Position numbers and translations under genes: made by a program. From NCBI GenBank assembly GCA_018260755.1, contig JAGTWP010000055.1:1-8768 (forward strand): DNA of 8,768 bases. The letters run 5' to 3'. The number at the start of each line of letters is the position of its first letter. The stretch's first letter is position 1. The notes under the pieces are model-generated. The model was not told the origin of the DNA. It saw only the letters and a program-made list of their open reading frames with translations, and searched no databases. Origin of the DNA: Candidatus Altarchaeum sp. GTDB taxonomy: Archaea; Altiarchaeota; Altiarchaeia; Altiarchaeales; Altiarchaeaceae. This document shows positions 1 through 6,032 of this stretch, piece after piece.

Positions 1-533
1 TTGGTTGCAATGGCTGCACGGCTTTTCACAGGGTTGGTGGCCAAAAACAAGTAGTGGAATTTGCAGAACTGCTCAAAAAAAATTTAGATATTGAGATTAC
101 AAACTTGTGTGTTGCACGCCAGTGCGGAAAGGAACTCGTTGAAGACGCATTAAATGAAGTTATAAAAGGATGCGATGCTGTTATTTCGCTTGCCTGCGGT
201 GCAGGAGTTCAGCAAATCGCAGAAATTTATGAAACAATTCCTGTTTATCCTGCAAATGATACATTTTTGGTCGGAATTGAAAACAGGAAAGAAGAAAAAC
301 TTGTTGAGGTCTGCAGGGGATGTGGAGATTGCATTTTGGGGGAAACCGTAGGAATATGCCCAAAAACAAGATGTAAAAAGGGATTATTAAACGGACCCTG
401 CGCAGGTGTTCATGACGGATTATGCGAATTAAGCACAAATGAAAATAAAATACCCTGTGCGTGGATAGAAATTTGTAATAAAATGGTTAAGATGGGAATG
501 AAAGATAAACTTTTGGAAATAAGGATGCCATGA
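1..533 (+). CDS. metV: MetV-like methylenetetrahydrofolate reductase C-terminal (cysteine-rich) subunit, 5' truncated
   Basis: The reading frame is already open at the window edge (first full codon at base 3) and encodes 176 residues before TGA. The GTG at base 54 is internal: the codons before it read GCNGCTAFHRVGGQKQV, which matches the N-terminal C-x-x-C and GG-K region of the MTHFR_C/MetV family, so some tens of residues are missing upstream. Further family marks are the cysteine cluster CRGCGDCILGETVGICPK, then LLNGPCAGVHDGLCEL and PCAWIEI near the end, which correspond to the usual KGLLNGPCGG...G.CE and PC.W motifs. MetV proteins bind metal or Fe-S through these cysteines and partner with MetF to feed electrons into methylene-tetrahydrofolate reduction in the cytoplasm. 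The partner metF lies at 1655, separated from it by thyX. The family call is secure; the electron donor cannot be read from the sequence. Confidence 0.88.
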   Translation, partial: GCNGCTAFHRVGGQKQVVEFAELLKKNLDIEITNLCVARQCGKELVEDALNEVIKGCDAVISLACGAGVQQIAEIYETIPVYPANDTFLVGIENRKEEKLVEVCRGCGDCILGETVGICPKTRCKKGLLNGPCAGVHDGLCELSTNENKIPCAWIEICNKMVKMGMKDKLLEIRMP

Positions 534-544
534 GTTAATGATAG

Positions 545-554
545 TATAAAAATT
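545..554 (+). promoter_or_regulatory. TATA-like box upstream of thyX
   Basis: TATAAAAATT is centred about 36 bases before the thyX ATG in the 51-base gap after metV. An archaeal start site 25-27 bases downstream would leave a leader of about 10 bases. This suggests thyX can be transcribed on its own as well as from any promoter upstream of metV. It rests on motif and spacing only, in AT-rich DNA where such matches arise by chance. Confidence 0.4.
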
Positions 555-584
555 AAAAAAATTAAATCTAAAATTCAAAGTAAA

Positions 585-1454
585 ATGTCCGAAGGAATTT
601 CAGTCAGGATTATAAAACCAACAGTATGGAATTTTGAAGTTGTAAACGGAGAAAATGCATTTAAAGAAGTAGTATATTCTGCGAGGGTTTCGGGAGTTCC
701 TGATGTGGTAAAGGACGATCAGGTATTTTCCATGCTCGTTGAAAACGATTACGGTTCTGCATTAGAACACATAATAATAAAATTTGACCTGAAGATGTCC
801 AAAGGCAATGCACCTGAGTTTTTAGAGCATCGTTTGGTAAGTCATAGCGGATATTCAACGAGATATATAGAAGTTAGCAAAGGGATAGATAAAGATAGCG
901 AAGGTTACGAAGTAATTGTGCCATTACATTTATTAAGTGATGAATATAAAGACGAAACCATGAGAACAATAACTGAAAATTTAAGGGCTGCCATATCTGC
1001 ATACAGAAAAATAAATAAAGGCGGCGTTCCGAGAGAAATTGCCAGATATGTTCTGCCTTTTGCGATTGCCGCCGGAACATATCATGTAACAATAAATTTA
1101 AGGTCGCTGTTAAATTTTTTAGGACTACGATTATGCGTAAGGGCATCACCTGAAATCAGGGCAATTGCTTCGCAGATATACTTTGCTTTAACTGAAAAAC
1201 TACCTCAATTGAAAGGTCTGATAGGATGCAGGGGATTTATGAGGGGTTGCTGTCCCGAAAGCAATGTAACAGGAGTAAGAACCGGAAAACAAATAAAGTC
1301 ATATCCGGTTTGCATATTTAAATCCCCCGAAAGCGAAATTTACATTCCGACAATAAAGGAAATGCGAAATAATGAAAAAGTTATTAAATTTGATAAAGAA
1401 AAAGCAGTAAAATCACAGGAAATTTTATTTAAAAAATGGGCGGAATGGGAATAA
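585..1454 (+). CDS. thyX: Flavin-dependent thymidylate synthase ThyX, with variant signature motif and C-terminal extension
   Basis: 289 residues, ATG start in the context AGTAAAATG with no Shine-Dalgarno. ThyX methylates dUMP to dTMP using methylene-tetrahydrofolate, FAD and NAD(P)H, releasing tetrahydrofolate. Family marks in order: SALEH at 58-62, the signature EHRLVSHSGYSTRY at 81-94, PREIARYVLPF at 149-159, and the substrate-binding block NLRSLLNFLGLRL (171-183) followed by SPEIRAIA. The signature departs from the usual RHRxxSxNExSxRY: Glu81 replaces the first Arg, Ser88 the Asn and Gly89 the Glu, while the S-x-R-Y half is kept. The protein exceeds the usual 220-250 residues because of a tail of about 75 residues after position 210, with cysteines at 215, 222, 223 and 243. 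A shorter Cys/Pro tail (C..G.CPEG..) is known in other ThyX proteins. It lies between metV and metF, which use the same folate substrate. Family call firm; activity of the variant motif is not certain. Confidence 0.9.
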   Translation: MSEGISVRIIKPTVWNFEVVNGENAFKEVVYSARVSGVPDVVKDDQVFSMLVENDYGSALEHIIIKFDLKMSKGNAPEFLEHRLVSHSGYSTRYIEVSKGIDKDSEGYEVIVPLHLLSDEYKDETMRTITENLRAAISAYRKINKGGVPREIARYVLPFAIAAGTYHVTINLRSLLNFLGLRLCVRASPEIRAIASQIYFALTEKLPQLKGLIGCRGFMRGCCPESNVTGVRTGKQIKSYPVCIFKSPESEIYIPTIKEMRNNEKVIKFDKEKAVKSQEILFKKWAEWE

Positions 1455-1461
1455 ACAAAGA

Positions 1462-1527
1462 ATGGAACAAGATAACGGATTAGTTGTATTTCAGGGAAAC
1501 AAAACCAGAAGAAAAAGTAAAAAATAG
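1462..1527 (+). pseudogene. Probable remnant N-terminus of a BRO-N / phage antirepressor-type protein
   Basis: A 21-codon ORF starts 8 bases after the thyX stop and reads MEQDNGLVVFQGNKTRRK before ending SKK-stop. The stretch LVVFQG.K.RRK closely resembles the first residues of BRO-N/antirepressor and RhuM-like proteins, which typically begin with LVVFQGKKIRR and continue with a W-x-x-x-x-W-F block. That continuation is missing in all frames of the next 100 bases, so this looks like the stub of a deleted or degraded phage- or plasmid-type gene rather than a working one. The match is short and recognised from memory of the family, so a chance peptide remains possible. Confidence 0.35.
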
Positions 1528-1570
1528 AGAGTAAAAAATCCGGAAAGGGAACTAATAAATAATTAGAAAT

Positions 1571-1647
1571 AAATTTAAAATATAAAATTTAACTTTGAAT
1601 AAATTTAAACATCTAAAAATTTAAAATTTAAAACATAAAATAAATTT
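1571..1647 (+). promoter_or_regulatory. AAATTT-rich metF upstream region with candidate TATA element
   Basis: Six copies of the palindrome AAATTT begin at 1571, 1585, 1601, 1617, 1624 and 1642. The stretch 1598-1656 contains no G at all, so no Shine-Dalgarno can exist before the metF ATG. TTTAAAATTT at 1620-1629 is centred about 31 bases before that ATG and could act as a TATA box for a nearly leaderless transcript; TATAAAATTT at 1581-1590 is a second candidate. The palindromes may only reflect extreme AT richness. The rest of the 1528-1654 gap shows nothing else recognisable. Confidence 0.35.
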
Positions 1648-1654
1648 AATTAAA

Positions 1655-2602
1655 ATGAGTTTGTTAAGGGAAAATTTTAACAGGAAATTTATCGCAACTG
1701 GAGAAGTAAGCCCTCCGCCGTGTCCCGACAAGACAGTATTTGCACACGAAGTTGAGGGAATGAAACCATTGATGGGAAGAATTTTGGGTGTAAATGTCGT
1801 TGACGGTCCCGGAGGAAGAGTGCTAATGTCATCACTTGGAGCAAGTATTTATATGATTCAACACGGCGTTGAGCCGATACTCGAGCAGGTTGTCAGAGAT
1901 AAAAACAGTGTTGCATTACAAAACGATTTGCTTAGTGCGGCAATATTCGGAATAGAAAATGTGCTTTCAATTACAGGAGACCATCCCGCATGTTTGGCAT
2001 CAGACAATCCAAAATCAAAGCCGGTTTATGATATGGACTCAACGACACTGATCGTTATGCTGAAAAAATTAAACGAAGGAAAATTATGGAATGGAAAGGA
2101 CACAAATTATGAAAACAAAAATTTAAATGCAAAGACAAATTTCTTCATCGGAGCAAGTTTAAGCCCGACTTCATCGCCGCTTGACGGAGAAATTTATAAA
2201 GTTAAGAGAAAATTAATTGCAGGATGTGATTTCTTTCAGACGCAGGGAGTATTCAGCATAGATCCGATAACAAATTTTCTAAATTTATACGAAAAAACAA
2301 TAGGTGAAAAAATAGCCGACAAAGTTCTTATCGGAATCGTTCCGATATGGAGTTATGGTATGTTTAAATATTTACTTACTTTGCCGGGAATAGTTGTCGG
2401 TGAAAAATTTACGAATGAAATAAATGAGGCAAGGAAAAAGCAAAAAGAAACGGGACAAAAAGGTCTTATTGAAGAAGCAGGAGTAAATTTATGTGTTGAT
2501 TTAATTGACAAAATCAAAAGTTCGGGCGTTAAAGGTGTTCATATAATGCCTGTCGGGAATTTGCACGCAATGAAGGAAATTATGGATAAAGCGGGATTGT
2601 GA
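1655..2602 (+). CDS. metF: 5,10-methylenetetrahydrofolate reductase, catalytic flavoprotein subunit
   Basis: 315 residues, a normal MetF length, with ATG in the context TTAAAATG. It is a TIM-barrel FAD enzyme that reduces methylene-tetrahydrofolate to methyl-tetrahydrofolate in the cytoplasm. Visible family marks: ATGEVSPPP (residues 14-22), whose Glu corresponds to the conserved catalytic acid near the N-terminus; VLSITGDHP, the folate/FAD-binding LTGD.P segment; KPVYDMDST, typical of the acetogen-type MetF group; FFIGASLSPT and DFFQTQGVFS, matching the G...P and F-x-Q-T-Q strands; and a C-terminal helix starting VKGVHIMPVGN. It pairs with MetV upstream rather than with a fused C-terminal domain. 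With CdhC in the same window, a role in the methyl branch of the acetyl-CoA pathway is likely, though supply of methyl groups for methionine is also possible. T-rich tracts follow the stop. Confidence 0.93.
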   Translation: MSLLRENFNRKFIATGEVSPPPCPDKTVFAHEVEGMKPLMGRILGVNVVDGPGGRVLMSSLGASIYMIQHGVEPILEQVVRDKNSVALQNDLLSAAIFGIENVLSITGDHPACLASDNPKSKPVYDMDSTTLIVMLKKLNEGKLWNGKDTNYENKNLNAKTNFFIGASLSPTSSPLDGEIYKVKRKLIAGCDFFQTQGVFSIDPITNFLNLYEKTIGEKIADKVLIGIVPIWSYGMFKYLLTLPGIVVGEKFTNEINEARKKQKETGQKGLIEEAGVNLCVDLIDKIKSSGVKGVHIMPVGNLHAMKEIMDKAGL

Positions 2603-2606
2603 GAAA

Positions 2607-2674
2607 TTTTTTATTTCCAAATGTTGCATAAGCGTGTTCTATAACTAAAAATACTCTCTTTTATTCTTTTATTT
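2607..2674 (+). terminator. T-rich termination region after metF
   Basis: A T6 run starts 5 bases after the metF stop (2607-2612), and a second pyrimidine tract, CTCTTTTATTCTTTTATTT, lies at 2656-2674. There is no hairpin before either, which suits archaeal intrinsic termination on T tracts. The remaining gap up to the purL promoter holds only a weak 4-bp hairpin (ACCG/CGGT, 2679-2691). Confidence 0.45.
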
Positions 2675-2726
2675 AATGACCGATAAGCGGTGTGACATGT
2701 GTTTCTATTAGTTTTTCTTTCTGAAT

Positions 2727-2736
2727 TTTATAAATA
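2727..2736 (+). promoter_or_regulatory. TATA-like box upstream of purL
   Basis: TTTATAAATA is close to the archaeal TATA consensus and stands out in its surroundings. Transcription would start about 2757-2763, leaving a leader of roughly 45 bases. A weaker candidate, TTTTAAAAG at about 2765-2773, would give a leader of about 10 bases. No purine-binding riboswitch fold was recognised in the leader. Confidence 0.45.
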
Positions 2737-2804
2737 TTTATGGTTAGTTAAATTTCAAATCAAATTTTAAAAGTAATGAAATTTTAATTAGCAATACTCA
2801 TAAA

Positions 2805-5800
2805 ATGCAAAATTTCATATTTGTCGGTTTTAAGGAAATACTAAAGGACGCAAATGCGGAAAATTTAAGAAATAAGATTTTGGACGATTTACATTTAAAT
2901 TCTGAAGGTATAAAAACAATAAAAATAGTTGATTGCTATCTGATTGATGGGGACTTAAGCGAAAACGATTTAAATTTTATTGGAAAAAATGTATTTGCTG
3001 ATAAAATCACACAAAATTTGACAATCAATGAATCTTTTACAACAAATTTTGATAAGTTAATCTGGGTTTCTTTCAAACCAGGAGTTACGGACAATGTCGG
3101 AAAAACAGCAAAAGAGGCAATTATAGATGTAATTACTAAGGATGTTGATGTCTATGTTGATGTCTATGTTGATGTCTATACTTCAAAGCAATACTTCTTT
3201 ATAGGAAATTTAAGCAAAGAAGATGCGGTAAAAATTTCAAAATATTTATCAAATGAATTGATTCAGGACAGCAAAATTTTTGAAAAAGGGGAAGCTGATT
3301 TAAAACAAATTAAAGCACCAAAAGTTTTACTTAAAGAAAAAATTAAAGTTGATGAGCTCAATTTAAATGTGAGTGATGAGGAATTGATGAATATTAGCAA
3401 AGAAAGGGTGCTTGCTCTGAATTTGGAAGAAATGAATGCAATAAGGGCTCATTTTAAAAAGCAGAACAGAAATCCGACGGATGTTGAAATTGAATGTCTT
3501 GCACAGACATGGAGCGAACACTGCAAGCATAAAATTTTTAACGCTGAAATTTATTACAATGAATATGGAAAAGAGGAAAAGATCGAATCATTATTTAAGA
3601 AATTTGTTTTTAAAGTAACAGAAGAAATAAAAAGGACTAATACGAGAAGGAATGAAGACCTGATTTCAGTATTTTCCGATAATGCGGGAATTGTGAAATT
3701 TAACGAAAATTTTAACATATCAATTAAGGTTGAAACACATAATGCCCCGTCCGCATTAGACCCTTATGGTGGTGCATTGACTGGAATTCTGGGAGTAAAC
3801 AGGGATATAATGGGCGTCGGATTAGGGGCGAAGCCAATAGCGAATACAGATGTTTTCTGTTTTGCAAATCCATTTTATGACAAAAATTTGCCGGTAAAAA
3901 TTTTGCATCCCAAACGGATATTTGAAGGCGTTGTTAAAGGTATAGAAGACGGAGGAAACAAAAGTGGAATCCCGACTGTAAACGGAGCGATTGTTTTTGA
4001 TGACAGATTTCTTGGAAAACCATTAGTTTTTTGTGGAACAATAGGGATAATGCCTGCAAAACTAAAATTTAAAGACGAAGAAAAGGAAACACATATTAAA
4101 GAAATTTATAATGGTGATTATGTGGTAATGGTTGGCGGAAGGGTTGGCAAAGACGGAATTCACGGGGCAACATTTTCATCGGAAGAATTCCATGAAGGAA
4201 GTCCTGCAACTGCTGTTCAGATTGGCGACCCAATAACCCAAAAGAAGATGCTTGATTTTTTGATGGATGCGAGAGCTCATTTGCTTTACAGGGCAATTAC
4301 CGATAACGGAGCAGGGGGATTAAGCAGTTCAATCGGGGAGTTGGCAGAAATAAGCAACGGATGTGAAATTGAGCTTGCTCATGTTCCGCTAAAATATGCT
4401 GGTTTGCAGCCATGGGAAATTTTAGTAAGTGAATCACAGGAAAGAATGAGTGTTGTTTTGCCACCGGAAAACATGCAAAAATTTTTAGACATTGCAGAGA
4501 AATACGATGTTGAAGCAACGATTGTCGGAAAATTTACAAACACAGGAAAATTTGTCGCTTTTTATGAAGGCGAAGTTGTTGCAAACATAGATATTAAATT
4601 TTTGCACAAAGGCGTTCCCAAGATGAAGTTAAAGGCGGAATGGAATGAAATAAATTATCCAGATGAAGAACACAATGAAAAATACGCAGAGAAGGAAATA
4701 AATGTTGAAAATTTAAAAGAAATTTTAAAGAAAATTTTATCTCGGCTTAATATTGCAAGCAAAGAAGGTATTATAAGAAAATACGACCATGAAGTTCAGG
4801 GCGGAAGTATAATAAAACCAGTTATGGGAAAAAACAGGGACGGATTGAGTGATGGTGCAGTAATAAAACCGATACTTGCTCGTAAGAAGGGTGTTGTAAT
4901 TGCGTGTGGAATTTGCCCGAAATTTAGCGATATTGATACCTATTGGATGGCTGCAAATGCCGTTGATGAAGCAATAAGGAACATTATTTGCTGCGGTGGA
5001 AATTTTGAAGACATTTCTTTGGTTGATAATTTCTGTTGGCCGTCTCCGCTTCATGATAAATTTAAGGCGGCACAACTTGTAAGAGCATGTAAAGGACTTT
5101 ACGATACCTGTCTGGCTTATGAGACGCCTTTAATTTCGGGAAAAGATAGCATGTCAATTGACTATACGGGAAAGGATGAAAAGGGAAATGTTGTTAAAAT
5201 TTCAGGGGTTCCGACGCTGTTAATTACTGCAATAAGTAAAATTGATGATGTTCGTAAATCAATGACTGCCGAGTTCAAAAATACAAAGGATTTGATTTAT
5301 ATTGTAGGATTGACAGATGATGAATTAGGAGCAGGTGAATTTTATGCGGAATTTAGTTTGACCGGAAAAAATGTCCCAAAAATAAATTTTGAAATTTCAC
5401 GAAAAATTTACGAAAAGATAAGCAAAGCAATAGCTCAAAATTTAATTGAATCATGTCATGACTGCTCTGACGGAGGGCTTGCTGTTGCACTTGCAGAAAG
5501 TGCATTTTCAGGGGATGTCGGAATTGAAGTGAATCTGGAAAATGTTGTGGTTGCTGGTTTATTGAGCAATAATAAAATTTTATTTTCAGAGTCCGCAAGC
5601 AGATTTATTGTTAGTATTAAAGAGGAAAATAGGGGGAAATTTGAAAATTTAATGAATGAGGGTAAAGGGATAAATTTTGCTAATATAGGGTTTGTGAGAA
5701 AGGATAGAAAATTTATAGTTAAGGGAAATGAAGGAAAAGAAGAAAAGGAAATAATTAATGTGAATATTGAGGAATTAAGAGACGCGTGGAAAACTCCCTT

Positions 5801-5807
5801 AAACTGA
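2805..5807 (+). CDS. purL: Phosphoribosylformylglycinamidine synthase, PurS-PurL fusion without glutaminase domain
   Basis: 1000 residues, ATG in the context CATAAAATG. The enzyme makes FGAM from FGAR, ATP and ammonia, the fourth step of purine synthesis. Residues 1 to about 165 form the PurS-like N-terminal region, about 190-245 the linker, and the rest the paired ATP-binding/AIRS-type halves. Key motifs: TWSEHCKH (235-242) with the conserved His; SDNAG (291-295); KVETHNAPSALDPYGGA (308-324); GGRVGKDGIHGATFSSE (444-460); TDNGAGGLSS (499-508); SGKDSMS (about 778-784); and SCHDCSDGGLAVALAES (about 883-899). It ends where the large PurL of E. coli type (about 1300 residues) would continue into a glutamine amidotransferase, so ammonia must come from a separate PurQ, not present here. 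It matches the PurSL fusion class rather than small PurL (about 600-750 residues). Odd point: a VDVY triplet repeat at 114-125. It is followed by convergent cdhC. Confidence 0.95.
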   Translation: MQNFIFVGFKEILKDANAENLRNKILDDLHLNSEGIKTIKIVDCYLIDGDLSENDLNFIGKNVFADKITQNLTINESFTTNFDKLIWVSFKPGVTDNVGKTAKEAIIDVITKDVDVYVDVYVDVYTSKQYFFIGNLSKEDAVKISKYLSNELIQDSKIFEKGEADLKQIKAPKVLLKEKIKVDELNLNVSDEELMNISKERVLALNLEEMNAIRAHFKKQNRNPTDVEIECLAQTWSEHCKHKIFNAEIYYNEYGKEEKIESLFKKFVFKVTEEIKRTNTRRNEDLISVFSDNAGIVKFNENFNISIKVETHNAPSALDPYGGALTGILGVNRDIMGVGLGAKPIANTDVFCFANPFYDKNLPVKILHPKRIFEGVVKGIEDGGNKSGIPTVNGAIVFDDRFLGKPLVFCGTIGIMPAKLKFKDEEKETHIKEIYNGDYVVMVGGRVGKDGIHGATFSSEEFHEGSPATAVQIGDPITQKKMLDFLMDARAHLLYRAITDNGAGGLSSSIGELAEISNGCEIELAHVPLKYAGLQPWEILVSESQERMSVVLPPENMQKFLDIAEKYDVEATIVGKFTNTGKFVAFYEGEVVANIDIKFLHKGVPKMKLKAEWNEINYPDEEHNEKYAEKEINVENLKEILKKILSRLNIASKEGIIRKYDHEVQGGSIIKPVMGKNRDGLSDGAVIKPILARKKGVVIACGICPKFSDIDTYWMAANAVDEAIRNIICCGGNFEDISLVDNFCWPSPLHDKFKAAQLVRACKGLYDTCLAYETPLISGKDSMSIDYTGKDEKGNVVKISGVPTLLITAISKIDDVRKSMTAEFKNTKDLIYIVGLTDDELGAGEFYAEFSLTGKNVPKINFEISRKIYEKISKAIAQNLIESCHDCSDGGLAVALAESAFSGDVGIEVNLENVVVAGLLSNNKILFSESASRFIVSIKEENRGKFENLMNEGKGINFANIGFVRKDRKFIVKGNEGKEEKEIINVNIEELRDAWKTPLN
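3144..3179 (+). repeat. Perfect 12-bp tandem repeat, three copies, inside purL
   Basis: GTTGATGTCTAT occurs three times head to tail (3144-3155, 3156-3167, 3168-3179) and encodes VDVY x3 at residues 114-125 of the PurS-like region. The unit is a multiple of three, so gain or loss of copies keeps the frame. Identical third-position bases in all copies point to recent duplication by slippage. Confidence 0.9.
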
Positions 5808-5877
5808 TAATAAAAACAGCCATGCAGGAATGAATAAAATTTTCACCTTTTTACCATCGCTCATATACCTATGAACA

Positions 5878-5960
5878 TTGAACTTTTGTGTTTTGCATTT
5901 TTAGTGTATTTTACTTAATTTATATTTGAATTTGTGCTTGAATTTTAAAATTTGCAAAAC
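5878..5960. repeat. Imperfect inverted repeat in the purL-cdhC convergent gap
   Basis: GTTTTGCA at 5890-5897 is the exact reverse complement of TGCAAAAC at 5953-5960, and the flanks partly extend the match (TTGAACTTTTG at 5878-5888 against CAAAACTTCAA ending at 5965, one mismatch in 11). The spacer is over 50 bases, so a hairpin would be weak. The 225-base gap (5808-6032) holds no convincing gene; the pyrimidine-rich stretch TTTTCACCTTTTTACC at 5840-5855 may end purL transcription. Confidence 0.3.
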
Positions 5961-6007
5961 TTCAACAATGTGTTTATCTCTATCAGTGAAAATCAACATA
6001 AGAGCGA

Positions 6008-6030
6008 TTAAAAATTTAGAATAAAAATTT
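6008..6030 (-). terminator. T-rich tract after cdhC
   Basis: Read on the - strand, the bases just past the cdhC stop are T-rich: two T5 runs, in TTTTTATTCTAAATTTTTAA. No hairpin precedes them. The position directly after the stop supports archaeal-style intrinsic termination. Confidence 0.4.
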
Positions 6031-6032
6031 CA

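Noticed and set aside
54-56. GTG as the start codon of the first gene
   Set aside because: Codons upstream in the same frame continue a recognisable MetV N-terminal motif (GCNGC...VGGQKQ), so the gene begins outside the window.
2679-2691. Small hairpin ACCG-ATAAG-CGGT between metF and purL as a riboswitch or terminator
   Set aside because: The stem is only 4 bp, no T run follows directly, and it lies upstream of the likely purL start site.
2676-2711. 11-codon ORF MTDKRCDMCFY in the metF-purL gap
   Set aside because: It is too short, has no promoter or similarity, and lies in a probable termination region.
5871-5918. 15-codon hydrophobic ORF MNIELLCFAFLVYFT in the purL-cdhC gap
   Set aside because: A chance frame in AT-rich DNA; no conserved motif and no credible promoter.
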